DNA of 64,000 nt from a bacterium YEK0313 (GCA_000751295.2 CCMO02000003.1:62001-126000); one strand, 5' to 3'; numbered from the stretch's first letter, positions 8,066-17,208 are shown. Notes: generated by a model from the sequence alone, not told the origin. Numbers and translations are program-made.

Positions 8066-8806
8066 TCAGGCCGGCGTCGCCGCCGGCCTGGCCTGGGCGC
8101 CGAGGAAAGCCTCGGCGACGGCCGGATTGCCGAGCAGCTCCCGGCCGGACCCGGCGATCTCGAACCGGCCCAGCGCCATGACGCAGGCCCGGTCGGCGAT
8201 GCGCAGCGCCGCCCGCGCATTCTGCTCGACCAGCAAGATGCCGATACCGAGCTCGTCCCGGAGACGCCGGACCAGCCTGAAGATCTCGGCGACGACGAGC
8301 GGGGCGAGGCCCATGGAAGGCTCGTCCAGCATCAGCAGGCGCGGCTGCGCGATCACCGCCCGGCCGATCGCCAGCATCTGCTGCTCGCCACCCGACATGG
8401 TTCCGGCGAGCTGGTTGCGCCGCTCGACCAGGCGGGGAAACATGTCGAAGATCGGCTGCAGCCGCCTGTCGATCTCGCCGCTGCCGACGCCATAGGCGCC
8501 GAGCCGCAGGTTGTCCTCGACCGACAGATCGGCAAAGACGCGGCGCCCTTCGGGAACATGCCGCAGGCCGAGGCGCGCGATCTCGGCGGCGCGCCGGCCG
8601 GCAAGGCTGCTGCCGTCGAAACCGACCATTCCCTTGCGGACCGGCACGAGCCCGGAAATCGTGTTGAGCAGGGTCGACTTGCCGGCGCCGTTGGCACCGA
8701 CCAGCGCGACGATCTCGCCCTTGGCGACCTGCAGCGAAATGCCCTTCAGCACGGCGACCTTGCCATAGCCGGCCTCCAGGTCCTGGACGTCGAGCAGCAT
8801 GGTCAT
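8066..8806 (-). CDS. livF: Branched-chain amino acid-type ABC transporter ATP-binding protein (LivF-like)
   Basis: 246 residues. Walker A is GANGAGKST near residue 37, the signature is MSGGEQQMLAIGRAVI, and Walker B reads LLMLDEPSMGLAP. The short form with the E-Q-N-A-R D-loop/H-loop region VEQNARAAL is typical of LivF, one of the two ATPases of HAAT-family importers. Its ATG at 8806 overlaps the LivG stop by four bases (ATGA), indicating translational coupling. In this operon the importer most likely brings in the substrate of the neighbouring oxidoreductases rather than amino acids. Confidence 0.9.
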   Translation of the reverse strand: MTMLLDVQDLEAGYGKVAVLKGISLQVAKGEIVALVGANGAGKSTLLNTISGLVPVRKGMVGFDGSSLAGRRAAEIARLGLRHVPEGRRVFADLSVEDNLRLGAYGVGSGEIDRRLQPIFDMFPRLVERRNQLAGTMSGGEQQMLAIGRAVIAQPRLLMLDEPSMGLAPLVVAEIFRLVRRLRDELGIGILLVEQNARAALRIADRACVMALGRFEIAGSGRELLGNPAVAEAFLGAQARPAATPA

Positions 8807-9594
8807 GCGACCGCCCTTTCCGTGGCCTCGTCATCGGTGCCGAGATAGGCGGCGACGACCTCGGCATTTGCGGCGATCGCGGCCGGCGTGCCCTCGGCGA
8901 GGTGGCGGCCGAAATTGACCACCACCACGTGGTCGGCGATCGACATGACCATGGGCATGTCATGCTCGACGAGCAGCACGGCGATGCCGGACGCCGCGAT
9001 GCGCCGCAGCAGTCCGCCGATTTCGGCCGTCTCGGCCGGATTGAGGCCGGCGGCAGGCTCGTCGAGGAGCAGGATCCTCGGCTCCTGCGCCAGGGCCCGG
9101 GCAATCTCGACCCGGCGCTGGATGCCGTAGGGCAGGTCGGTCGCGCGCCGCTCCCACCAGTCCTGCGCGACGCCGGCGGTCCGGAGCGCCGCCGCGGCGC
9201 GCTCGGCGAGCAGGGCGTTCTCCCGCGCCACCGCCCACGGCGTGAGGATGGTTCTCAACAGGCCGTGGGAGCCGAAGCGATAGGAGCCGGCCATGACATT
9301 GCCGAGCGCCGTCAGGCCCTGGATCATCTGCGGCGTCTGATAGGTGCGCGCGACGCCGAGGATCGCGCGCCGGTGCATCGGCAACGCCGATATGTCGACA
9401 TCGCCGAGCGTGATCCGGCCGCCGGTCGGCCGGATCACGCCGGTGACCAGGTTGATGATGGTCGACTTGCCGGCGCCGTTGGGGCCGATCAGCGCGGTGA
9501 CCTTCGAAGCGGCGAGAGCGAACGAGACGCCGTCGACGGCCTTGAGACCGCCGAAGGTCTTGGAGACGCCGTGGAGCGTGAGGCTGGCGCTCAT
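8803..9594 (-). CDS. livG: Branched-chain amino acid-type ABC transporter ATP-binding protein (LivG-like)
   Basis: 263 residues from the ATG at 9594, which overlaps the LivM stop by four bases. Walker A is GPNGAGKST near residue 37, a degenerate signature DLPYGIQRRVEIARAL replaces LSGGQ, as is usual in LivG, and Walker B is ILLLDEPAAGLNP. The C-terminal BCA_ABC_TP_C-like tail is present (VVVNFGRHLAEGTPAAIAAN). It pairs with LivF to power the LivHM channel. A longer upstream reading lies inside livM and is not used. Confidence 0.9.
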   Translation of the reverse strand: MSASLTLHGVSKTFGGLKAVDGVSFALAASKVTALIGPNGAGKSTIINLVTGVIRPTGGRITLGDVDISALPMHRRAILGVARTYQTPQMIQGLTALGNVMAGSYRFGSHGLLRTILTPWAVARENALLAERAAAALRTAGVAQDWWERRATDLPYGIQRRVEIARALAQEPRILLLDEPAAGLNPAETAEIGGLLRRIAASGIAVLLVEHDMPMVMSIADHVVVVNFGRHLAEGTPAAIAANAEVVAAYLGTDDEATERAVA

Positions 9595-10550
9595 GGAGCC
9601 GTCCTCCGCCCGGTGAAGAGGCGCGCCAGGGTCTCGCCGAGACCATTCGGGGCGAACATCATGATGACCACCATGGCAAGGCCGTAGACGAGCAGTTTGG
9701 CGTGGTCGAAGCCCTCGAGCACGTTCGGCAGCGCGATGATGATGAAGGCGCCGAACAGCGCACCCCAGACGGTGGTGAGCGACCCGACGATCACCATCAT
9801 CAGGAGCTCGATCGACAGGGCGACATTGAACGAGGTCGCGTTGAAGGCGCGCAGGAAGAAGCCGAACAGCGCGCCGGACAGGCCGGCAAAGCCGGCGGCG
9901 AGGGCGAAGATGACCGCCTTGGTCCGCGCGACGTCGACGCCGGTGCAGCTCGCCACGATCTCCGAGGTCTTGATCGCCATCAGGGCGCGGCCGAAGCGCC
10001 CGTCGACCAGCATCAGGGCGATGCCCGTGCAGATCACCAGGCAGAAGGCGGCGAGCCAGAAGATGACGCGGCCGTGGGGGTAGCCGAAGGCGGTCAGCGC
10101 CGGCAGGCCGGTGATGCCGGGATCGATGCCGCCGGTGACGCCCGTCCACTGGGTGGCGACGACATAGAAGACCGCGCCGAGCGCCATGGTGGCGAGCGCC
10201 AGATTGTGGCCGGCGAGCTTCAGGATCGGTCGGGCGATGACATAGCCGACGGCCGCGGGCACGACGGCGGCGAGGACGAGCGAGACCGGCACGGGCAGGC
10301 CGAGCCGCTGGACGGCGAAGGCCGCGGCATAGGCGCCAACCCCGAAGAACGCACCCTGGCCGATCGAGACCTGGCCGGCGAAGCCCATCAGGAGCGTCAG
10401 GCCGACGGCGGCGATGCCGAAGATCAGGGCCAGAATGATGGTGCTGCGGTAGAACTGGCTGCCGATCGCCAGCTCGAGGCCGAGCAGCGCCGCCGCGAGC
10501 GCGACGAGGCAGAGCGCGTCGCGCGCGAGGCCCGCATTGGGACTTTTCAT
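9591..10550 (-). CDS. livM: Branched-chain amino acid-type ABC transporter permease (LivM-like)
   Basis: 319 residues with about nine or ten membrane helices. The family signature GFAGQVSIGQGAFFGVGAYA lies near residues 56-75, and the EAA-like loop region VARTKAVIFALAAGFAGLSG near residue 200. It is one half of the inner-membrane channel. The gene is coupled to LivG by a four-base overlap and starts five bases after LivH. Confidence 0.92.
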   Translation of the reverse strand: MKSPNAGLARDALCLVALAAALLGLELAIGSQFYRSTIILALIFGIAAVGLTLLMGFAGQVSIGQGAFFGVGAYAAAFAVQRLGLPVPVSLVLAAVVPAAVGYVIARPILKLAGHNLALATMALGAVFYVVATQWTGVTGGIDPGITGLPALTAFGYPHGRVIFWLAAFCLVICTGIALMLVDGRFGRALMAIKTSEIVASCTGVDVARTKAVIFALAAGFAGLSGALFGFFLRAFNATSFNVALSIELLMMVIVGSLTTVWGALFGAFIIIALPNVLEGFDHAKLLVYGLAMVVIMMFAPNGLGETLARLFTGRRTAP

Positions 10551-10554
10551 GGCA

Positions 10555-11430
10555 CTAGACCCGCTTGACCGAGGCGGCGCCCAGGAGGCCCGAAGGCCTG
10601 AGCAGAAGCACCAGCAGGAGAAGCATGAAGGCGACGCCGTCCTTGTAGCCCGACGAGACGAAGCCGGCGGAGAACGATTCGACGATGCCGATGATGAGCC
10701 CGCCGATCACCGCCCCGAGCGGATTGCCGAGGCCGCCGGCAACTGCCGCGGCAAACCCCTTCAGGCCGAGGAACACGCCGTTCTCGTAGAAGGCGGCCGA
10801 GATCGGCGCGACCAGAGCGCCGGCAAGGCCGCCGAGCGCGGCGGCGATGCCGAAGGCGGCGGCCGCAGCCCGCCGGGGCTCGATGCCGCAGAGGGCGGCC
10901 GCGCGCGGCTCGTCGCTCGCCGCCTTCATGGCCTTGCCGAAGGTGGTGCGCGCGAACAGCAGCCAGAGCAGCAGGCTGACCACGCCGAGCGTCAGGATGA
11001 TCCAGACGCCCTGGCTGACGATGTAGACGTCGCCCATGAGCACCATCGGGAACAGGCCGAAATCGGGGACGAAGGTCACCTCGCGGCCGAAGACGAGCGA
11101 GGCTGCGCCGCGGACCGCGAGCCCGGCACCGATGGTGAGCATGACGAGCGACAGCTCGTTGGTGCTGCGCGCATGGTTGAGCACGAGCACCTGCATGCCG
11201 ACGCCGACGATCGCCGTCGCGGCGATCGCCGCGAGGACGGCGAGCCACAGCGGCAGGCCCGCCGTAGTGATGGCGCCGGCCAGTGCGACGCTGCCGAGCA
11301 TGAGGAATTCGCCGTTGGCGAAGTTCACGATGCGCGTCGCGTTGAAGACGATGGTGAAACCGAGCGCGGCCATCGCGTAGATGCATCCGACGATGACCCC
11401 GCTGACCAGGATCTGAACGGCGCCGTCCAT
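10555..11430 (-). CDS. livH: Branched-chain amino acid-type ABC transporter permease (LivH-like)
   Basis: 291 residues, about eight membrane helices. The opening ILVSGVIVGCIYAMAALGFT then IVFNATRIVNFANGEFLMLG is the LivH signature. The cytoplasmic EAA-type loop reads RAAALCGIEPRRAAAAAFGI. It forms the inner-membrane channel with LivM. The start lies 27 bases after the substrate-binding-protein stop, so both should share a transcript. Confidence 0.92.
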   Translation of the reverse strand: MDGAVQILVSGVIVGCIYAMAALGFTIVFNATRIVNFANGEFLMLGSVALAGAITTAGLPLWLAVLAAIAATAIVGVGMQVLVLNHARSTNELSLVMLTIGAGLAVRGAASLVFGREVTFVPDFGLFPMVLMGDVYIVSQGVWIILTLGVVSLLLWLLFARTTFGKAMKAASDEPRAAALCGIEPRRAAAAAFGIAAALGGLAGALVAPISAAFYENGVFLGLKGFAAAVAGGLGNPLGAVIGGLIIGIVESFSAGFVSSGYKDGVAFMLLLLVLLLRPSGLLGAASVKRV

Positions 11431-11457
11431 CCTACGCCCCCCTTTTTTGTTGTCGTG

Positions 11458-12615
11458 TCACTGAGCGATGACGAACTTGCCGTTCTTGACCTGCACCATG
11501 ACCATCGGGTTGGACGTGTCGTCCTGCCCGCCATGGTTGGCCGCGGAATATTTCATCTCGCCGTTGCAGCCCGGGAAGGCGATGCCGGAATGGATGGCTG
11601 CGGTGATCGCGGCGCGGGTGACGTCGCCATTGGTCTTGGCGACCGCCAGCTCGATGAGCTTCAGCGCGTCGTAGGCATGGCCGGAGAAGGTGGCGACCGG
11701 CGCGTTGAAGCGCGCCCGATAGTCCGCCGCGACCTTGGCGACGACCGGCTGCAGCGGATCGGTCGGCGGCAGCTGGTCGGGGATCAGCAGGCGCATGGTC
11801 GAGACATAGGTGTTCTCGGCAGTGCGGCCGGCCTGGTCGAGCAATTGGGCGCTGGCGACGCCGAAACTGTTGACGATCGGCTTGCCGAAGCCGGCGGCTG
11901 CCGCATTGCGCAGGATGATCGTCGGCCCGGGATTGACGCTCCAGATCAGCATGGCGTCGACATTGGCGCGGCGGAGCCGCAGGATCTGCGGCGTCATGTC
12001 GGTATCGCGCGGGCCGAATTCCTCGGCGAGCGCGATCTTCAGGTCCATCTTCCGGGCGTTCTCCTTCAGATAGGTCGCGCCCGCCTGGCCGAACCCGTCG
12101 GCCGAGCTGATGATGCCGAGGCTGTTCCAGCCCTTCGCCTTGGCGAACTGGAGCATGTGGCGCGACACGGCGCGGTCGGTCGGCGCGACCTTGAACACGT
12201 GCGGCGTCGGCGGAACCACGATCGATTCGGTCCCGGTCATGGAGATCATCGGGATCTTGAGCTCTTCCGCGATCGTCCGGGTCACCAGCGCCTCGCCGGT
12301 CGTGTTGGGACCGATGATGACGTCGGCGCGGTCCGATTCCGCGAGGCGGCGGAACTGCTGGGCCGCGATCGTGCTGTTGCCCTCGGTGTCGTAGGGAATG
12401 GCCGTGATCTTCCTGCCCGACAGGCCACCCTTGGCATTGTACTGCTCGACGAGCATGTCGAAGGCATTGCGCGAAGTGGTGCCGAGGAAGGCGGCCGGGC
12501 CGGACGTGGCGCCGAGATAGCCGATGCGGATCTCTCCGGCCTGGGCGTAGGCGCGCCCGGCAAGGCTCAGGGCCGGCGCGGCGGCGAATGATTTCAGCAG
12601 TGACCGACGGTCCAT
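11458..12615 (-). CDS. ABC transporter substrate-binding protein (LivJ-like, Tat-type leader)
   Basis: 385 residues. The leader MDRRSLLKSFAAAPALSLAG with AYAQA at the cleavage site has a twin-arginine RRSLLK motif, suggesting Tat export to the periplasm. The mature part begins GEIRIGYLGATSGPAAFLGT, the type I periplasmic binding fold of the Leu/Ile/Val (Peripla_BP_6) family. ATG 12615 is preferred over ATG 12621 because GGGGAG lies eight bases upstream of the first but only two before the second. It provides ligand specificity to the LivHMGF importer. Confidence 0.9.
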   Translation of the reverse strand: MDRRSLLKSFAAAPALSLAGRAYAQAGEIRIGYLGATSGPAAFLGTTSRNAFDMLVEQYNAKGGLSGRKITAIPYDTEGNSTIAAQQFRRLAESDRADVIIGPNTTGEALVTRTIAEELKIPMISMTGTESIVVPPTPHVFKVAPTDRAVSRHMLQFAKAKGWNSLGIISSADGFGQAGATYLKENARKMDLKIALAEEFGPRDTDMTPQILRLRRANVDAMLIWSVNPGPTIILRNAAAAGFGKPIVNSFGVASAQLLDQAGRTAENTYVSTMRLLIPDQLPPTDPLQPVVAKVAADYRARFNAPVATFSGHAYDALKLIELAVAKTNGDVTRAAITAAIHSGIAFPGCNGEMKYSAANHGGQDDTSNPMVMVQVKNGKFVIAQ

Positions 12616-12694
12616 GCGCATTTCTCCCCTTGTGGTCTTTTCAGGTATGGTTGGTCTCAGGGCCCGGTCGGGCGCGCGCCGGCGCCCGGCCCTT

Positions 12695-14425
12695 TCAGGT
12701 CGCCGCCAGTTCCGGCCGGCCTGCCTCGGCCTTGCCGGTCTCGGCCTCGCCTGCCGCATGGCGGGCCGCGATGTAGCCGAAGGTCATGCCCGGCCCGAGC
12801 GTGATGCCGCCGCCGACATAGTTGCCGCCGGCAACGCTCGCCATGTCGTTGCCGACGGCATAGAGCCCGAAGATGGGCCGGCCCTCGGCGTCCAGAACGC
12901 GGGCATGGGCATCGGCGCGCAGGCCGGTGAACGTGCCGATATCGCCGGCGATGACCCGGACCGCGTAGAAGGGCCCGGTGGCGATCGGCGCGAGGCAGGG
13001 ATTGGGCTGCACCTCCGGATCGCCGTGAAAGCGGTTGTAGGCCGTGCTGCCCTTGCCGAAGGCCGTGTCGACTCCGCCGGGCACGTCGGCGTTCCAGCGG
13101 GCGACGGTCTCCCCGAAGGCCGCCTCGTCGATGCCGGCGTTCTGCGCCAGCTCCCGGAGCGTTGCGCCCCGGATCAGGTAGCCGGAGCGGATAGACGGAC
13201 CGAGCGGGATCGGCGCCGGCTTGACGTGGCCGAGGCCATAGCGGCGGATCGTCCTGTGATCGGCGATGAGGAAGGCCTCGATCACCTCGTCCGGGGGTGT
13301 CGCCTTGGACAGGGCCTGGATGAAGTCGTGATAGCTGTTGGCCTCGTTGACGAAGCGCCGGCCGTCGCGGCGGACCGCGATGACGCCCGGCTTGCCGCGG
13401 TCGATGAAATGCGGAAACGGACCCTTGGTGCCATCCTTGCGCGGCACCAGGCTGGTCGGCGCCCAGGCCGCATGGTTGGGGTAGCCCTCGACGACCTTGC
13501 CGCCGACGGACTGGCCGAGGCGCAGGCCATCGCCGGTATTGCCAGGGCTTGCGGACGAGACGTGCTCATTGGCATTGGCGGCGTGCGGATAGAGCTCCTC
13601 GCGGCGGGCGACGTTCTGAGGAAAGCCGCCGCAGGCGAGCACGACGCCCTTGCGGGCGATGACCCGGCGGGGGCCCTGGGGCGATGCGACCATCGCGCCG
13701 ACGACCTCGCCGTCGCGGCCCTTGACGAGGCTGCGGACCGGGCTGTCGAACCAGACCGGGATGTTCAGGTCCATGGCGGTGCGGTAGAGCCGGGCCGCCA
13801 GGGCATTGCCATTGGTCAGCAGCATGCCGCGGCCATGGGTGACGACGTCGAGGCCGTGTCGGAACAGGCGGCGCGCGACATAGGCCGCCGATCCGAGCCG
13901 GCGCGTCGCGCGGTAGAAGTGCCAGAGCTCCTTGCCCGAGCCGATGGTGAGACCGAACAAGGTCATTTCCGGACGGGGCGGGCGCAGCCGGGCGAGGTTC
14001 TCGCCGAGCAGGGAAGCCCTGACCGCCTGGGTCAGGATCGAACGGCCGCCCGGCAGGGCGCCGGGGGCGTCGGGATGATAGTCGGAAAAGGCCACCGAGG
14101 GCTCGAACCGCACATGGGTATTGGCCTGCATGAAGTCGACCATGCGCGGCCCGTGCTCGAGGAAGGCCTCGACGCGCTCGGCGTCGAACTGGTTGCCGGC
14201 CTCGTGCTGCAGATAGGTGCGCGCGGCATCGCGCGTATCGACGGTGCCGGCGTCCCGGTTGACCCCATTGTTGGGCACCCAGAGATAGCCGCCCGACAGG
14301 GCCGTGGTGCCGCCGAGCACGCCCTCCTTCTCGACCACGACGACATCGAGCCCGAGCTTGCGCGCGACAATAGCAGCGGTCATTCCGGCCGCGCCCGATC
14401 CCGCGACCAGCAGGTCGCAGGTCAT
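12695..14425 (-). CDS. FAD-binding dehydrogenase, 3-ketosteroid-Delta1-dehydrogenase/fumarate reductase type
   Basis: 576 residues. A dinucleotide-binding GSGAAG at 9-14 opens the FAD domain (LLVAGSGAAGMTAAIVARKL), followed by GGTTALSGGYLWVPNN, the hallmark of KstD-like and fumarate-reductase-like flavoproteins. The C-terminal flavin segment NYVGGGITLGPGMTFGYIAA closes the fold. It should dehydrogenate or reduce a C-C bond of a cyclic ketone or related compound. A perfect GGGAGGAG ribosome site precedes the ATG at 14425. A longer upstream reading lies over the SDR gene and is rejected. It is the second gene of the IclR-linked operon. Confidence 0.85.
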   Translation of the reverse strand: MTCDLLVAGSGAAGMTAAIVARKLGLDVVVVEKEGVLGGTTALSGGYLWVPNNGVNRDAGTVDTRDAARTYLQHEAGNQFDAERVEAFLEHGPRMVDFMQANTHVRFEPSVAFSDYHPDAPGALPGGRSILTQAVRASLLGENLARLRPPRPEMTLFGLTIGSGKELWHFYRATRRLGSAAYVARRLFRHGLDVVTHGRGMLLTNGNALAARLYRTAMDLNIPVWFDSPVRSLVKGRDGEVVGAMVASPQGPRRVIARKGVVLACGGFPQNVARREELYPHAANANEHVSSASPGNTGDGLRLGQSVGGKVVEGYPNHAAWAPTSLVPRKDGTKGPFPHFIDRGKPGVIAVRRDGRRFVNEANSYHDFIQALSKATPPDEVIEAFLIADHRTIRRYGLGHVKPAPIPLGPSIRSGYLIRGATLRELAQNAGIDEAAFGETVARWNADVPGGVDTAFGKGSTAYNRFHGDPEVQPNPCLAPIATGPFYAVRVIAGDIGTFTGLRADAHARVLDAEGRPIFGLYAVGNDMASVAGGNYVGGGITLGPGMTFGYIAARHAAGEAETGKAEAGRPELAAT

Positions 14426-14493
14426 CGTCTCCTCCCGGCCCCGGTCGCCGGGAGCCACGGCCTTGCTGTCGGCTTCGGTCACCGCGCTTCTCC

Positions 14494-15309
14494 TCAGATC
14501 GCCAGGAAGCCGCCGTCGACGGGGACGGTGACACCGGTCACGAAGGTCGACAGGCGCGAGGCCAGGAACAGGGCGCAGCCGACCAGTTCCTCCGGCTCGG
14601 CGAAGCGCTTGATCAGCGCGTGCTGGTAGAGCTCGTCCATGACCGCCGGCTGCGACCGGGAGGGGATGGTCATGGGCGTCGCAATCAGCCCGGGCGCGAT
14701 CGCATTGACCCGGATCCCGTCGGCGGCGAGATCGGCGGCGAGCCCCTTGGTCATCTGCACCACCGCACCCTTGCTCGCGGCATAGCCCGTGACGTTGCGC
14801 CGATAGGCGATGAAGGCGGCGATGGAGGCGACGTTGATGATGCGCCCGCGCGTTTCCCGAAGCTGCGGCAGGCAGGCCCGGGCGGCGTTGAGCGATCCCT
14901 CGACATTGACCCGCAGCTGCTGCCCGGCATTGTCCAGGAAGGCTTCGTCGTCGAGGGCGTTGCGCCGGAAGATGCCGGCATTGTTGACGAGGATCGAGAC
15001 CGGGCCGAAGGCGGCCCGCGCCTCTCGCGCCACCGCCTCGCACTGCCCGGCATCGGTCACGTCGAGCGCGAAGGACGCGCTCCGTCCGCCCGCGGCATTG
15101 ATCTCATCGGAGACTGATCGGGCGTTGGCGCCGTCGATGTCGGCGAGCAGGACGGCGGCGCCGCTCGCCGCGAAACCGCGGGCGATCGCGGCACCATTGC
15201 CCTGGCCGGCGCCGGTCACCAGCGCCACCTCATCCTGAAGCAAACCCGGAATCGTCGCGATCGGCGCATCGTGATGTCGCCCGCCGGCGACGGCAGCAGC
15301 GCTGGCCAT
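14494..15309 (-). CDS. Short-chain dehydrogenase/reductase
   Basis: 271 residues, classical SDR. The cofactor motif TGAGQGNG is at 32-39, the NNAG motif at 109-112 and the active-site triad is Ser162, Tyr176, Lys180 (YAASK). An Asp after beta2 (LLADIDG) predicts NAD rather than NADP. First gene of the nine-gene catabolic operon and divergent from iclR; GGAG lies eight bases before the ATG. It probably interconverts an alcohol and a ketone in the same pathway as the downstream KstD-like flavoprotein. Confidence 0.9.
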   Translation of the reverse strand: MASAAAVAGGRHHDAPIATIPGLLQDEVALVTGAGQGNGAAIARGFAASGAAVLLADIDGANARSVSDEINAAGGRSASFALDVTDAGQCEAVAREARAAFGPVSILVNNAGIFRRNALDDEAFLDNAGQQLRVNVEGSLNAARACLPQLRETRGRIINVASIAAFIAYRRNVTGYAASKGAVVQMTKGLAADLAADGIRVNAIAPGLIATPMTIPSRSQPAVMDELYQHALIKRFAEPEELVGCALFLASRLSTFVTGVTVPVDGGFLAI

Positions 15310-15329
15310 CCTTGGTCTCCTTCATAAAA

Positions 15330-15369
15330 ATTATACAATGCGTAATTAATTACGCTTGCCAGATATAAT
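15330..15369. promoter_or_regulatory. Divergent promoter with IclR-type palindrome
   Basis: A perfect 16-bp palindrome GCGTAATTAATTACGC occupies 15340-15355. A -10-like TATAAT faces the catabolic operon at 15330-15335 (minus strand), and another faces iclR at 15364-15369 (plus strand). The palindrome therefore sits where both -35 regions would be. A looser TACAAT/ATTGTA inverted pair flanks the whole region (near 15334 and 15384). Assignment to the adjacent IclR protein is inferred. Confidence 0.6.
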
Positions 15370-15425
15370 CACAAATGAGATTGTATGGTCAAGGCGTCGA
15401 TCTCGACGCCGTTTGGACAGGACGC

Positions 15426-16331
15426 ATGGCAAAGACCGACGGCAGCCCGGCCAGCGAGGCTCAGGCCGGCATTCAATCCATTGAGGTTGCGGGCGAAATC
15501 CTGCGCGCGATCCTGGCATGCGACCGGCCCCAGCGGCTTTCCGACATCGCCCAGGCGGCAGGCATGCCGGCAGCCAAGGTGCACCGCTATCTCGTTAGTC
15601 TCGTGCGATCCGGTCTTTGCGCTCAGGACGAGCTGAGCGGTCGCTACGACCTGGGGCCGATGGCCATGCAGATCGGCCTGCAGGGGTTCGGCCGGTTCGA
15701 CGCGCTGCGCGCGGCGGCCGAGACGCTGGATCGGGTCGCCGAGCAGGTCGGCGAGACGGCCGCTCTCGTCGTCTGGGGCGAGCATGGCCCGAAATTCGTC
15801 CGCATGATCGAGGCGCGTCACGCCCAGGCCAGCGTCGTGCCGGTGACCCATGTCTGCCCGCTGACCTGGTCGGCAACCGGGCTGCTGTTCAGCACCTATG
15901 AGGAGCCGACCCGCACGCGCGCCCTGATCCTGCGCGAAATCGAGCAGAACAGCCTGACCAACCGCGAGCTGGCACCGAAATCCGAAGCCGAGCTCGCCGC
16001 GCTCACGGCGCGCATCCGCAAGGCCGGCGTCGCCACCGTCGCCGATGGCGGCGGCACCGGCATTGCCGGCATTTCCGCGCCCATCTTCGATGTTGCCGGC
16101 AAGCTTGCCATGGGATTGTCGGTGTTCGGCCGCAGCGGCCGGCTCGACACCGACCCGCAAAGCCCGCTGGTCCAGCATGTCCGCGCCGCCACGGCGGCCA
16201 TTTCCAGGGTGCTCGGCTTCACCGGCAGCCCCGCCGGTCACCAGCCGGCGGCGACCGGACCATCCGACCGTCCAGACGCCGGCCGCAGGCGGACCGCCAG
16301 CCGTGCGACTGGCAGAAGCAGCGGGACCTGA
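15426..16331 (+). CDS. IclR family transcriptional regulator
   Basis: 301 residues. The winged helix includes IQSIEVAGEILRAILACDRP and the recognition helix region LSDIAQAAGMPAAKVHRYLV. The C-terminal IclR effector domain has GETAALVVWGEHGPKFVRMI, and the small-ligand loop is ending in GISAPIFDVAGKLAMGLSVFG. The ATG at 15426 gives a normal N-terminus; an upstream ATG at 15375 is possible but lies in the operator region. It diverges from the nine-gene oxidoreductase/importer operon, its likely target. The last ~45 residues are Arg/Ala/Pro-rich and probably disordered. Confidence 0.9.
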   Translation: MAKTDGSPASEAQAGIQSIEVAGEILRAILACDRPQRLSDIAQAAGMPAAKVHRYLVSLVRSGLCAQDELSGRYDLGPMAMQIGLQGFGRFDALRAAAETLDRVAEQVGETAALVVWGEHGPKFVRMIEARHAQASVVPVTHVCPLTWSATGLLFSTYEEPTRTRALILREIEQNSLTNRELAPKSEAELAALTARIRKAGVATVADGGGTGIAGISAPIFDVAGKLAMGLSVFGRSGRLDTDPQSPLVQHVRAATAAISRVLGFTGSPAGHQPAATGPSDRPDAGRRRTASRATGRSSGT

Positions 16332-16392
16332 GCCCTCCGGACGCCGGGCGCGCGATCCGCCCGGCGTGCCTCCGAATCAGAATGGACACGAC

Positions 16393-17028
16393 ATGCAGAC
16401 GACCGCGGCGGCAGCGCGCGCCTCCAAAAGCCTCGACATCCGCGATTTGAGCTGGGCCGAGCAGTACAAGCTGATGGGCGGGCTGGTCTATCCCCGGCCG
16501 ATCGGCCTCGTCTCGACGCTCGGGCCGAGCGGGCCGAACGCGGCGCCCTTCAGCTTCTTCAACGCCATCGCCGTCGATCCGCCCATGCTGATGTTTTCGA
16601 TCGGGCCCAAGGCCGGCGCCCAGAAGGATACGCTGGTCAATATCCGCCACTGCCCAGAATTCGTGATCCACTTGGTCAGCGACGCGATCAAGGAGCAGAT
16701 GAACGTCTGCGCCGGCGAGCATCCGGCGCATGTCGACGAGATGGCGCTCGCCGGCTTCAGCACGGTGCCCTCCGAGCAGGTGCGGCCGCCGCGCATCGCC
16801 GAGGCACCGGTCGCCTTCGAATGCCGGCTGGAACGCATCGTCGAGCTGGGCAGGACCCCCTATTACCTCGTCATCGGCGAGGCCGTGCTGATCCACGCCC
16901 ATGAGGGCATCATTTCCGAGCGCTACCATGTCGACGCCGACGCGCTCGACCTCGTCGGCCGCATTGCCGGGGCCGGGGTCTATGTGAAAACGCATGACCG
17001 TTTCGTCATGCCGCTGCCATCCCTCTGA
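16393..17028 (+). CDS. Flavin reductase family protein (FMN-binding split barrel)
   Basis: 211 residues. The block LVYPRPIGLVSTLGPSGPNA then APFSFFNAIAVDPPMLMFSI is the flavin reductase/NTA monooxygenase component B-like signature, and KDTLVNIRHCPEFVIHLVSD follows. Such proteins bind FMN and either supply reduced flavin to a monooxygenase or act as flavin-dependent decarboxylase-like enzymes. Located just after iclR and across from the flavin monooxygenase operon, it likely belongs to the same regulon. The ATG at 16393 lies 61 bp after the iclR stop. Confidence 0.85.
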   Translation: MQTTAAAARASKSLDIRDLSWAEQYKLMGGLVYPRPIGLVSTLGPSGPNAAPFSFFNAIAVDPPMLMFSIGPKAGAQKDTLVNIRHCPEFVIHLVSDAIKEQMNVCAGEHPAHVDEMALAGFSTVPSEQVRPPRIAEAPVAFECRLERIVELGRTPYYLVIGEAVLIHAHEGIISERYHVDADALDLVGRIAGAGVYVKTHDRFVMPLPSL

Positions 17029-17208
17029 GCCGCCTGGGAGCCGATGCCCATCATTCCGTTCCTGTGCGTCCCGAGGCCGCCGGCTCGCCGATTTCGCCCT
17101 CGGCTTTCTGCGGCGCCAGCATCGGCCGGCGGAGCTGCCCGGCGGTTCGCGCAGGATCACGCCTTCGGCGAAACGGCCTGACCGCCGCGACAACAACGGA
17201 GATCGACG

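Noticed and set aside
6260..8848. 862-residue plus-strand frame opposite the flavin monooxygenase and livF
   Set aside because: Composition is typical of antisense of GC-rich genes, and both minus-strand genes show full catalytic motifs.
12614..14629. 671-residue plus-strand frame opposite the KstD-like gene
   Set aside because: Antisense shadow; the minus-strand product has the FAD motifs and a perfect ribosome site.
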